From Streptomyces sp. NBC_00162 (GTDB taxonomy: Bacteria; Actinomycetota; Actinomycetes; Streptomycetales; Streptomycetaceae): 64,000 nucleotides of DNA. A program made the position numbers and the translations under genes. The notes beneath the pieces were generated by a model that was not told where the DNA came from, searched no databases, and saw nothing but the letters and a program-made list of their open reading frames with translations. The stretch lies in assembly GCF_024611995.1 (NCBI RefSeq), contig NZ_CP102509.1:2046001-2110000 (forward strand). Direction: 5' to 3'. Of the stretch, positions 47,698 to 55,995 are shown one piece after another (the first letter of the stretch is position 1; every line of letters begins with the position of its first letter).

Positions 47698-49497
47698 CTA
47701 CGGCTTGCCGTGCGGGTGGACGACCATCGCCGAGCCGCCGCCCCGGCGGCTCGTCTCGGCCGCCGCCAGCCAGCGACCGTCCGGCAGCCGCTGCACTCCG
47801 GTCGCGGCGCCGATCTCCGGGTTCTGCCGGAAGCCCTGGCCGAGCGCCTCCAGCTCCGCCCGCACCGGGCTGTTCCACAGCCCCGGCTCCAGCTCGGTGG
47901 TGGTCTGGTTGCGCTGGCTGGCCCGCGGCGCGGCGATCGCGTCGACCAGCGGCAGGCCCCGGTCCAGATGGCCGGTCAGGGTCTGCAGGACGGTGGTGAT
48001 GATGGTGGCGCCGCCCGGGGAGCCCACCGCGAGCACCGGCCGCCCGTGTTCCAGCACGATCGTCGGCGACATGGAGGACCGCGGCCGCTTGCCGGGACCG
48101 GGCAGGTTCGGGTCCGGGACACCGGGCACGGCCGGGGCGAAGGAGAAGTCGGTCAGCTCGTTGTTGAGGAGGAAGCCGCGGCCCGGGACGGTGATCGCGC
48201 TGCCGCCGGTGGACTCGATGGTCAGCGTGTAGGACACCACGTTGCCCCAGCGGTCGGCGACCGTCAGGTGGGTGGTGTTCTCCCCCTCGTACGTGGTCGG
48301 CGCCGCCTGGCCGCTGGTGGCGCAGGGCACCGGGTCACGCGGGTCCCCGGGGGCCAGCGGGCTGGTCAGCGTCCGGTCGGGCTTGATCAGGCAGGCCCGC
48401 GAGTCGGCGTACCGCTGGGAGAGCAGCTCCCGCGTCGGCACGTCCACGGCGGCCGGGTCGCCGACCCAGCGGCCCCGGTCGGCGAAGGAGATCCGGGAGG
48501 CCTCGATGAAGTGGTGCAGGTACTGCGCCTCGGACAGCCGCGAGAGGTCGGTCCGCTCCAGGATGTTCAGGGCCTCGCCGACGGTGGTGCCGCCGGAGGA
48601 CGAGGGGGCCATGCTGTAGACGTCCAGCCCCCGGTAGCTGATCTGGGTCGGGGCCTGCCGCTTGGTCCCGTACGCGCGCAGGTCGTCGGTGGTCAGGTCG
48701 CCGGGCCGGACGTTGCGGGTGGCCGCGGGGTCCACGGGGGGCGTGCGGACGGTCCGCACGATGTCCTCGGCGATCGGACCCCGGTAGAGCGCGCCGGTCC
48801 CCTTGCGGGCGAGTTCCGCGTACGTGGCGGCCAGGTCCGGGTTCTTGAACGTGGAGCCGACGACCGGCAGGGCGCCGCCGGGCAGGAACAGCTCCCGGGT
48901 GTCCGGGAAGTCCCGGAACCGGGCCTCGTTGGCCTCGGTCTGGGCGCGGAAGGTGGCGTCCACGGTGAAACCGTCCCGGGCCAGTTTCTCGGCGGGCTTC
49001 AGCAGCTGGCGCAGCGGGCGGCTGCCCCAGGAGTCGAGGGCGCTCTTCCAGGTGGCGGGGGTGCCGGGCACGCCGACCCCGCGGCCGCTGGTCTGGCCCT
49101 CGGCGAACGGGATGGGGAGGCCGTTCTCCTGGAACAGCTCGGCGGTGGCCGTCGCGGGGGCCGTCTCGCGGCCGTCGATGGTGTGCACGCGGCGGGACGC
49201 GGCGTCGTAGTACACGAAGTAGCCGCCTCCGCCGATGCCCGCCGAGTAGGGCTCGGTGACCCCGAGCGCGGCGGCGGTGGCGACGGCCGCGTCCACGGCG
49301 TTGCCGCCGGAGCGCAGCACGGCGATCCCGGCCGCGGAGGCGTCGGCGTCGACGCTGGCGACGGCTCCGCCGTAGCCCGCGGCCACGGGCACCTTGGGCG
49401 GGGCGGCTTCGTCCGACGGCGGAGCCGCGGCCCCGGTGGAGACGAGCGCCCCGGCGAGGGCGAGAAGCGCTAACTGACGTGCGGCGGGACCACGCAT
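47698..49497 (-). CDS. ggt: Gamma-glutamyltransferase, secreted
   Basis: This 599-residue proenzyme transfers or hydrolyses gamma-glutamyl groups (glutathione, glutamine, poly-gamma-glutamate). A signal peptide of about 25 residues (LALLALAGALVSTGAAA) indicates export. The catalytic nucleophile is the Thr of ENTTHLTVADRWG, the new N-terminus after self-cleavage. Supporting motifs are GNAVDAAVATAAALGVTEPY, GIGGGGYFVYYD and SSSGGTTVGEALNI. Actinobacteria mostly use mycothiol rather than glutathione, so other gamma-glutamyl substrates are likely. The start is at 49497; it faces the next gene divergently. Confidence 0.92.
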   Translation of the reverse strand: MRGPAARQLALLALAGALVSTGAAAPPSDEAAPPKVPVAAGYGGAVASVDADASAAGIAVLRSGGNAVDAAVATAAALGVTEPYSAGIGGGGYFVYYDAASRRVHTIDGRETAPATATAELFQENGLPIPFAEGQTSGRGVGVPGTPATWKSALDSWGSRPLRQLLKPAEKLARDGFTVDATFRAQTEANEARFRDFPDTRELFLPGGALPVVGSTFKNPDLAATYAELARKGTGALYRGPIAEDIVRTVRTPPVDPAATRNVRPGDLTTDDLRAYGTKRQAPTQISYRGLDVYSMAPSSSGGTTVGEALNILERTDLSRLSEAQYLHHFIEASRISFADRGRWVGDPAAVDVPTRELLSQRYADSRACLIKPDRTLTSPLAPGDPRDPVPCATSGQAAPTTYEGENTTHLTVADRWGNVVSYTLTIESTGGSAITVPGRGFLLNNELTDFSFAPAVPGVPDPNLPGPGKRPRSSMSPTIVLEHGRPVLAVGSPGGATIITTVLQTLTGHLDRGLPLVDAIAAPRASQRNQTTTELEPGLWNSPVRAELEALGQGFRQNPEIGAATGVQRLPDGRWLAAAETSRRGGGSAMVVHPHGKP

Positions 49498-49577
49498 CCG
49501 GTTCCTCCAGTCGACTGCCTGTCAGACCTAGGTGGTGCAGAGTAACTTCACGGCACCCCCCGCGTCAGGAACGCCAT

Positions 49578-50327
49578 GTGACGGCTACCATCCGCCGCAT
49601 GAACGACGACGTGCGCAACATCGTGCTCGGGGTGATAGCCACCGCGTGCAGCGGCGGGTTCGGCTGGTTCACCCGGACCTACGTCTGGCGGCGCGCGCTG
49701 CGGCGCAAGCAGGCCTTCTTCGGGCTGCCGACCGGGTCCGACTGTCTGTTCGTGGTCAACCGCCAGATGGGCGGGAAGGACTCCTCCCTGCACCGCAATG
49801 ACGCCTTCGCGCTGCTGGAGATATCCGCCCTGATCAAGGACTGCGGGGCGACCGTACAGGTCGTCACCCACGACACGGCCCGGCAGGGCTTCGGCGAGCG
49901 GGCCGAGTTCTGCGTCGGCGGGCCGGCCTCCAACGCCCGGACGACCGCGCACCTGGCCTCCATGCTGCCGGGGGTGCGCACCGACGTGGGCCTGGAGTCG
50001 GGCGATCCGGATCGCGGGGCCATCCGCGTCGGCGGGGAGACGTACCGCTGGGAGAAGGGCATGGTCGAGTACGTGCTGCTGGCGCGGCTGACGACCGGGC
50101 GGAGTTCCCGGCCGGTGTTCCTGCTGTCGGGGCAGACCGCCAACAGCAACCAGGCCGCCGCCCGTTATCTGGCCAAGCACCACGAACGACTGGCCCGCAA
50201 GTACGGCAGCGAGTCGTTCTGCGTGATGTTGAAGGTGATCAACTCCGATGCCTACGGGCCGGACGTGACCGAGCTGGTCGCCGACGTCACCGCGGCGGCC
50301 CGGACACCCGTAGCGGCAGCCGCGTGA
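49578..50327 (+). CDS. Unknown membrane-anchored protein with an alpha/beta domain
   Basis: This protein has 249 residues from GTG 49578 (AGGA about 9 bases upstream); ATG 49599 is the alternative. I do not recognise the family. One hydrophobic N-terminal segment (NIVLGVIATACSGGFGWF) is followed by a basic RRALRRKQ, so the rest should be cytosolic. The domain alternates strands and helices: DCLFVVNRQMGGKD, ALLEISALIKDCGATVQVVTH, a distinctive FCVGGPASNARTT, and VFLLSGQTANSNQAAARYLA. The Gly/Ser-Asn loops suggest nucleotide or sugar-phosphate binding, but that is only a guess. Its last 41 bases overlap the converging P450 gene. Confidence 0.8.
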   Translation: MTATIRRMNDDVRNIVLGVIATACSGGFGWFTRTYVWRRALRRKQAFFGLPTGSDCLFVVNRQMGGKDSSLHRNDAFALLEISALIKDCGATVQVVTHDTARQGFGERAEFCVGGPASNARTTAHLASMLPGVRTDVGLESGDPDRGAIRVGGETYRWEKGMVEYVLLARLTTGRSSRPVFLLSGQTANSNQAAARYLAKHHERLARKYGSESFCVMLKVINSDAYGPDVTELVADVTAAARTPVAAAA

Positions 50328-51558
50328 TCCCGTTGATGAAGTTGGAGACCAGCCGCCGGGGCGGGCCCGCGAGTTCGGGCGCGGGCATGGCCGCACACCA
50401 CTCCTCGTAGAAGGCGCGCAGCTGGAGCCGGGCGAAGTGGGCGCCCAGGCAGACGTGCGGGCCGTCCCCGAAGGAGACGTGCGGGTTGGGCGTCCGGCCG
50501 AGGTCGAGGCGTGCGGGGTCGGTGAAGACGCGCTCGTCGTGGTTGGCGGAGGCGTGGAAGACCACCACCTTGTCCCCCGCCCGGATGCGCTGGCCGGCCA
50601 GCTCGGTGTCGACGGCGGCGGTCCGGCGGAAGCTGAGCACCGGCGGGTGGACGCGCAGGAGCTCTTCGACGGCGCGGTCCACGGGCGCGCGGCCCTCGGC
50701 GAGCAGGGCGAAGGCCCCGGGATCGCGGGCCAGCGCGAGCAGGCCGCCGGGGGCCGCGCTGCGCACGGTGTCGTTTCCCGCGACGGTGAGCAGGAAGAAG
50801 AACATCTCCAGCTCGGCCGGGTCCAGTCCGGCCTGGGCGAGGGCCGTCATCACGTCGTCGCCGGGGTGCGCGCGCTTGTGGGCGGCCAGTTCTCGGGCGT
50901 ACCCGAACATCTCGCCGAGCAGCGCCGGGGAGCGCGGGTTGAGCGGCTTGCCGTCGGAGCCGAGCCGGGGCGCGGGCGCGTCCTCGGGATCCTGGTAGCC
51001 GATGATCCGTACGGTCCACTCGAGCAGCAGGGCGCGGTCGGCGGCCGGGACGCCCAGCAGGTCGGTGAGGTTGAGCAGCGCGTACTCGTCGGTGACGGTG
51101 CGCACCAGGTCGGCGGCGCCGTCCTCGGCCTTCTCCCGTGCGCCGGCGAGCAGGGTCCGGGCGCGTTCCCGTACCCGTCCGGCGAAGGCGTCGACGCGGG
51201 CGGGGGTGAAGGCGCGGGAGACGAGCCGCCGCAGCCGACCGTGGTCGCCGGCGGCCTTGTCCGGGTCCTGGTTGAGCATGGTGCGGCGCAGGAAGGGCAG
51301 GTCGGCCGGGTCGGGGTCGCGGATCTGGGTGGCGCCGAGCCAGGAGGAGTACGTGCGGTGGTCGCGCAGGACGCGGACGACGTCGGCGTGCCGGGTCACC
51401 GCCCAGAAGCCGGGGCCGGCGGGCCAGCCCTGGATCTCCGGCTCGGCTTGCCAGGCCACCGGATGGTGATCGCGGAGCACCCGGTAGCGCTCGTGGGGAA
51501 TGCCCTCGGCGTAGATCCGGGGGTCGAAGACGTCGGGGACGTCCGCGGCGTGGTCCAT
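50287..51558 (-). CDS. Cytochrome P450
   Basis: This 423-residue soluble bacterial P450 starts at ATG 51558. The haem Cys motif FGDGPHVCLGAHFARLQ is complete, the I-helix oxygen motif is VAGNDTVRSA (AG-x-DT) and the K-helix ExxR is EELLR, followed by the PERF-like region ERVFTDPARLDLGR. It resembles steroid- or fatty-acid-hydroxylating CYPs rather than macrolide P450s, but the substrate cannot be named. No ferredoxin or reductase gene is adjacent. It follows the lipoprotein of the two-component operon by 57 bases, so co-transcription is uncertain. Its end overlaps the unknown gene on the other strand. Confidence 0.92.
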   Translation of the reverse strand: MDHAADVPDVFDPRIYAEGIPHERYRVLRDHHPVAWQAEPEIQGWPAGPGFWAVTRHADVVRVLRDHRTYSSWLGATQIRDPDPADLPFLRRTMLNQDPDKAAGDHGRLRRLVSRAFTPARVDAFAGRVRERARTLLAGAREKAEDGAADLVRTVTDEYALLNLTDLLGVPAADRALLLEWTVRIIGYQDPEDAPAPRLGSDGKPLNPRSPALLGEMFGYARELAAHKRAHPGDDVMTALAQAGLDPAELEMFFFLLTVAGNDTVRSAAPGGLLALARDPGAFALLAEGRAPVDRAVEELLRVHPPVLSFRRTAAVDTELAGQRIRAGDKVVVFHASANHDERVFTDPARLDLGRTPNPHVSFGDGPHVCLGAHFARLQLRAFYEEWCAAMPAPELAGPPRRLVSNFINGITRLPLRVSGPPR

Positions 51559-51615
51559 GGGGCCACCGTGACGGGTGGGCGGCCCCGCCCGCAAGGGCGC
51601 GGCCGGCCGCGGGCG

Positions 51616-52149
51616 TCAGCTCCGCGGGTCGCAGTCGGCGGGCGGGAGAGAGGTGTCGGTGCCCTGCAGGGTGACCGGGCTGAGGGTGTCCGGTACGGCG
51701 GAGACGCCGATGGTGCACACCAGCTGTTTGCGGGCCAGTTCCGACAGGCTGCCCACGGCCAACGGCACGCGGACCGTGATCCCCTTGCCCGGCGTGTACT
51801 CGCTCACCGACGGCACGCCCGACTGTCCGGCGGGCAGCCGGGGCAGCGCCGTGGTGAGCCCGGCGTCCTGAGCCGGACCGACAGGGCCGTTCAGCAGCAG
51901 CCCCAGGAGCGCCTCGGGCGCGATGGTGTATTCGGCGCTGATCCCGAACGGGACCGGGACGAGCCGGTCGCCCTCCTTGGAGACGAAGTAGATGACGCCG
52001 GCGGTCTTGCCGCCGGGGACCTTGGCGGTGGCGGCATGGCCGCTCTCGATCACCCCGGTGCGTTTGATCCCGCATCCGGCGAGCAGCAGGGCGCAGCCCG
52101 CCAGCGCCGCCGTGGCCGCCGTGGCCCGGGACCTCGTCCGCCCTGTCAT
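51616..52149 (-). CDS. GerMN-like lipoprotein of the two-component operon
   Basis: This 177-residue lipoprotein has the signal and lipobox LLLAGC (Cys26). The mature part resembles a single GerMN domain: GVIYFVSKEGDRLVPVPF, PEALLGLLLNGPV and ITVRVPLAVGSLSELARKQLVCTIGVSA, here recognised by the alternating strand pattern. Related lipoproteins such as LpqB sit beside two-component systems and modulate them. The start ATG overlaps the kinase stop (ATGA), so the three proteins are made together. It probably senses or buffers an envelope signal for the kinase (inference). Confidence 0.85.
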   Translation of the reverse strand: MTGRTRSRATAATAALAGCALLLAGCGIKRTGVIESGHAATAKVPGGKTAGVIYFVSKEGDRLVPVPFGISAEYTIAPEALLGLLLNGPVGPAQDAGLTTALPRLPAGQSGVPSVSEYTPGKGITVRVPLAVGSLSELARKQLVCTIGVSAVPDTLSPVTLQGTDTSLPPADCDPRS

Positions 52150-53591
52150 ACGCGGGCCTCCAGCGGCATGTCGAGGGTGAAGAGGGCTCCCCCGGAGGGC
52201 CTGTTGCCGGCCTGGAGGGTACCGCCGTGCAGGCGGACGTTCTCCAGGGTGATGGCGAGTCCGAGGCCGCTGCCGGCGGAGCGGGTACGGGCCGCGTCGG
52301 CCTTGAAGAAGCGGTCGAAGATGTGCGGCAGCACCTCCGGGGCGATGCCGGGCCCGCTGTCGGCGACGTCGATGAGCAGCCGTTCGCCGTCCTCGCCCGG
52401 TGCCGTCCGCACGGTGACGTGCACGGGGGCGCCGCCGTGCCGCAGGGCGTTGCCGACGAGGTTGGCGAGGACCACGTCGAAGCGGCGCGGGTCGAGCCGG
52501 GCGCGTACCCCGTACGGCAGTTCGGTGACGACGCGGTCGTCGTCCCAGCGGCGTCGTTCGAGGGACTTGCGCACGGCTTCGGCGATGTCCACGTCGTCGA
52601 GGTTGAGCTCGGCGGCCCGGGCGTCGAACCGGGAGATCTCCATCAGGTCCTCGACGAGGACGGCGAGTTTGCCGGTCTCGGCGCTCACCAGGCGCAGGGC
52701 CTTGGCCGTGTCGGCGTCGAGGTGCGCGGCGTCCTCGTCGAGGACCTCGGTCACGGCGAGCATCCCGGCGAGCGGGGTGCGCAGTTCGTGGGAGACGTCG
52801 GAGGCGAAGCGGCGGGCGCGGGTCTCCGCGTCCCGCAGCTCGCTCACCGACTGCTCCAGGGCGCGGGCGGTCTCGTTGAAGGTGCGGGCGAGTCCGGCGA
52901 GTTCGTCGGCGCCCCGGACCTCGATACGGGTGTCGAGGCGGCCGCGGCCCAGCCGCTGGGCGGCCCGGCGCATGTCGCGGACCGGCCGCAGCACGCTGCG
53001 GGCGGCCAGCAGCGCGGGGATGATGGCGATGGCCAGCCCGGGGACGGCGCCCTGCTGGGCGGCTTCGACCATGGCCTCGACGGTCTGCTTCTCGGTGGCG
53101 AGCGGGACGCAGGCGAAGAAGACGAGCCCGGTGGGTTCGGTGTAGCCGTTGTGCTCGAAGAGGGCGGGGACGCCGATCGTGAGGTACGGGGTGCCGCGCT
53201 GGTCCTCGACGCGCTGGAAGGCGGTGTACCGGCTGCTGAGGACCTTGTCGCGCAGGCTGTCGGTGACGATGGTGGGGGTGGGCGAGGCCGGGTTGGTGGA
53301 GGCGCGCAGGCTGCCGTACTCGGCGAAGAGGATCCACGGGTGGGGTTTGCCGCGCTTGCCTAGGTCGATGACGATGCGCTGGAGTTCCCCCTGGGTCAGG
53401 GGAAGGCGGATCTCCTGCTGCTCGACCTGGTCCCGCAGGGAACTGATGGCGGTGTCCTGGGTCTGCTTGAGGATGGCGTTGCGCGCCTGCTGGTAGGTGA
53501 GGGCGGCCGTGCTCACCGCGCTGATCGCGGCGACCAGCAGGAAGGCCGCTATCAGCCGGGTGCGCAGCCCGAGCGGGGCTATTCGTCGCAC
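52146..53591 (-). CDS. Membrane sensor histidine kinase
   Basis: This 481-residue kinase starts at GTG 53591. Two membrane segments flank an extracellular sensor of about 150 residues (TM1 near LIAAFLLVAAISAVSTAALT; TM2 near GLAIAIIPALLAARSVL). A HAMP domain follows, then the H-box FASDVSHELRTPLAG with the phosphorylated His, and the ATP domain with NLVGNALRHG, DSGPGI, FDRFFKAD and GSGLGLAIT. It is encoded after the response regulator with 10 bases between and before the lipoprotein with a 4-base overlap. The signal is unknown but likely envelope-related, since murJ is directly upstream. Confidence 0.92.
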   Translation of the reverse strand: MRRIAPLGLRTRLIAAFLLVAAISAVSTAALTYQQARNAILKQTQDTAISSLRDQVEQQEIRLPLTQGELQRIVIDLGKRGKPHPWILFAEYGSLRASTNPASPTPTIVTDSLRDKVLSSRYTAFQRVEDQRGTPYLTIGVPALFEHNGYTEPTGLVFFACVPLATEKQTVEAMVEAAQQGAVPGLAIAIIPALLAARSVLRPVRDMRRAAQRLGRGRLDTRIEVRGADELAGLARTFNETARALEQSVSELRDAETRARRFASDVSHELRTPLAGMLAVTEVLDEDAAHLDADTAKALRLVSAETGKLAVLVEDLMEISRFDARAAELNLDDVDIAEAVRKSLERRRWDDDRVVTELPYGVRARLDPRRFDVVLANLVGNALRHGGAPVHVTVRTAPGEDGERLLIDVADSGPGIAPEVLPHIFDRFFKADAARTRSAGSGLGLAITLENVRLHGGTLQAGNRPSGGALFTLDMPLEARV

Positions 53592-53601
53592 CTCGCGCCC
53601 C

Positions 53602-54285
53602 CTACAGCGGACCGAAGCGATAGCCGAAGCCACGCACGGTCTGGATGTAGCGGGGGCTCTGGTCGGGGTCTTCTATCTTGTGGCGCAGCCGGCGGACGCA
53701 GGCGTCCACCAGCCGGGCGTCGGCGTGGTAGCTGTGGTCCCAGACGTACTCGAGGAGTTGCTGGCGGGAGAAGACCTGTTCGGGAGAGGCCGACAGGTGC
53801 AGCAGGAGCTTGAGCTCGCTGGGGGCGAGGGGGACGCGCTCGCCGTTCTTGGCGACGGTCAGCCCGGAGCGGTCGATGGCCAGCTCGCCGTGCTGCTCGA
53901 CCTCGGGGCGGTTGCCCGCCGGGGCGGTGAGCCGGCGCAGTACGGCCTTCACCCGGGCCTCTATGACCTCGGTGCGGGCGGGCTTGACGATGTAGTCGTC
54001 GGCGCCGGCCTCCAGGCCGATGACTATGTCGAAGTCGTCGCCGCGCGCGGTGAGCATGATGATCGGCACCTCGCTTGTCTCGCGTATCCGGCGGCAGACC
54101 TGTACGCCGTTGATCCCCGGCAGCATCAGGTCGAGCAGCACCAGCTCGGGGCGGAAGCTCGCCATCAGGTCGAGTCCCGCCTCGCCGGTCTCGGCGGCGC
54201 TCACTTCGTGGCCGCGGCGGCGCAGCCCGAGGCCCACTCCTTCCCGGATGGAAGGGTCGTCCTCGATCAGCAGTACGCGTGGCAT
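53602..54285 (-). CDS. OmpR-family response regulator
   Basis: This 227-residue regulator has the receiver domain at 1-115 with Asp9-Asp10, phosphoacceptor Asp52 (LVLLDLMLPGINGV) and Lys in DDYIVKPA. The winged helix DNA-binding domain has LAPSELKLLLHL, FSRQQLLEYVW, DARLVDACVRRLRHKIE and TVRGFGYRFG. It partners the kinase immediately downstream. It is similar in overall type to AfsQ1/CseB-like regulators, but the sequence does not allow a firm name. The start is ATG 54285; it is 40 bases after the murJ stop. Confidence 0.93.
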   Translation of the reverse strand: MPRVLLIEDDPSIREGVGLGLRRRGHEVSAAETGEAGLDLMASFRPELVLLDLMLPGINGVQVCRRIRETSEVPIIMLTARGDDFDIVIGLEAGADDYIVKPARTEVIEARVKAVLRRLTAPAGNRPEVEQHGELAIDRSGLTVAKNGERVPLAPSELKLLLHLSASPEQVFSRQQLLEYVWDHSYHADARLVDACVRRLRHKIEDPDQSPRYIQTVRGFGYRFGPL

Positions 54286-54324
54286 CGGGCCAGTATCCCA
54301 GGGTGGTTCAGTGCCGTCCTCCGG

Positions 54325-55995
54325 CTAACGGCCGATGCGCCGCCGCAGGGAGTCCAGCTGGTCGGTGATCTCCGTCAGGCGCAGCGGCCCGGCAAGGAGG
54401 ACGACGACGAGCAGCAGGGCGACGGTTCCCGCCCCGACCGCGGCGAAATCGCCGAACCGGTCGGCGGCGCGGGCTGCCGCGTACCCGGCGGCGGCGGCCG
54501 GTGCGCAGGCGGCCAGCAGCCGCAGGTGGGTGCGTACGGCGGTCGCACGCAGTTCGGTACGGGTGCCCGCGCGCGGGCCGAGGCGCCGGGCGAGGGTGCG
54601 GGCGGTCACGGCGGCGCCCGCGAGGAACGCGATGGAGGAGGCCGCGGCCATGCCGGTGACCGCCCAGCGCGGGGACAGCAGGAAGTAGGCGGCGGCCGAC
54701 AGCCCGGCGTTGAGCGCGGCGATGGTGAGGTTGAGGAAGAAGGGGGTCCGGGTGTCGGACAGGGCGTAGAAGCCGCGCGAGAGGACGTACTGCGCGGAGA
54801 AGGCGATCAGGCCGGGCGCGAAGGCCACCAGCATGCCCGCCATGACCTCGACGTCGGCGGAGCCGGTGCGGCCGTAGCCGAAGACGGCGCCGATCACCCA
54901 GGGCGCGAGGGCGGCGAAGAGCGCGGCGGCGGGTACGACGAGGGCGGCGCTGGAGCGCAGCGCGTAGGAGATGTCCTTGCGGACGCCCGTGAGGTCGCCG
55001 TCCGAGGCGGCCGAGCTCATCCGGGGCATCAGGGCGGTGACGAGGGAGACGGTGATGATGCCCTGGGGGACGATCCACAGCTGGTAGGCGTTGCTGTAGG
55101 CGGTGTAGCCTGCGCCGCCCGCGAGCCCGGCGTCGACGGCATGCTGTCCGGTGGTGGTGGAGAGCCGGGTGACGACCCAGTAGGCGATCTGGTTGGTCAG
55201 GACGAGCATGACCGTCCAGCCCGCGTTGCGCAGCGGCCGGCCGAGGCCGCTGCCGCGCCAGTCGAAGCGGGGGCGCCAGCGGAAGCGGGCGGCGCGCAGC
55301 GACGGGACGAGGGCGAGGGCCTGGATGACGATGCCGGCGGTGGTGCCGAGGCCCAGCAGCCGGGTCTCGGCGGCCGTGAGACCGTTCGCCGCGTCGTGGG
55401 AGACGTACAGGAAGAACCCGAAGACGCCGATGATCACGAAGTTGTTGAGGACCGGGGTCCACATCATCGCGCCGAACCGGCCGCGCGCATTGAGCACCTG
55501 GCCGAGCAGGGTGAAGAGGCCGTAGAAGAGGATCTGCGGCAGGCAGTACCGGGCCAGGGCCACGGTGGTGCTCGCCTGGGCGCCGCTGTAGTCGGTGTAC
55601 GCCGAGACGATCAGCGGTGCGGCCAGGACGGCCACCGCGGTGAGCGTCACGAGCGCCGCGGTGCAGGCGGTCAGCAGCCGGTCGGTGTAGGCGGCTCCGC
55701 CGTCCCGGTGCTCCTTGGCCGCGCGGACCAGCTCGGGCACGAAGACGGCGTTGAGCGCGCCGCCGATGAGCAGCATGTAGATGATGTTCGGGACCGTGTT
55801 GGCGACGGCGTAGCTGTCGCCGAGCAGTCCGGTGCCCAGCGCCGCGACGACGACGGCTGAGCGGACGAAGCCGGTGGCGCGGGAGACGACCGAGCCGGCC
55901 GCCATGAGCGCACCACTGCGCAGCACCGAGGTCTTCGCCGGTGCCGCGCCGCTGCCGGTGTGCTCGGCGGCCTGTCTGGTGTCGGTGGCCGTCAC
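54325..55995 (-). CDS. murJ: Lipid II flippase MurJ
   Basis: This 556-residue MOP/MurJ-family protein has about 14 membrane segments. Marks are GSVVSRATGFVRSAVVVAAL, NTVPNIIYMLLIGGALNAVF, LGQVLNARGRFGAMMWTPVL and TRLSTTTGQHAV. It flips the cell-wall precursor lipid II across the membrane. The start is GTG 55995, sharing GTGA with the stop of the FemX-like gene, so the two are coupled. No pseudokinase or FHA fusion is present, unlike mycobacterial MviN. It is likely a second MurJ copy or the main one; the window does not tell. Confidence 0.92.
   Translation of the reverse strand: MTATDTRQAAEHTGSGAAPAKTSVLRSGALMAAGSVVSRATGFVRSAVVVAALGTGLLGDSYAVANTVPNIIYMLLIGGALNAVFVPELVRAAKEHRDGGAAYTDRLLTACTAALVTLTAVAVLAAPLIVSAYTDYSGAQASTTVALARYCLPQILFYGLFTLLGQVLNARGRFGAMMWTPVLNNFVIIGVFGFFLYVSHDAANGLTAAETRLLGLGTTAGIVIQALALVPSLRAARFRWRPRFDWRGSGLGRPLRNAGWTVMLVLTNQIAYWVVTRLSTTTGQHAVDAGLAGGAGYTAYSNAYQLWIVPQGIITVSLVTALMPRMSSAASDGDLTGVRKDISYALRSSAALVVPAAALFAALAPWVIGAVFGYGRTGSADVEVMAGMLVAFAPGLIAFSAQYVLSRGFYALSDTRTPFFLNLTIAALNAGLSAAAYFLLSPRWAVTGMAAASSIAFLAGAAVTARTLARRLGPRAGTRTELRATAVRTHLRLLAACAPAAAAGYAAARAADRFGDFAAVGAGTVALLLVVVLLAGPLRLTEITDQLDSLRRRIGR

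Noticed and set aside
51599-51610. GCGGCCGGCCGC palindrome between the lipoprotein and P450 genes
   Set aside because: Expected by chance in GC-rich DNA; there is no supporting stem or regulator.
50437-53145. Plus-strand frame of about 900 codons opposite the P450 and kinase genes
   Set aside because: Same reason: all motifs lie on the minus strand.
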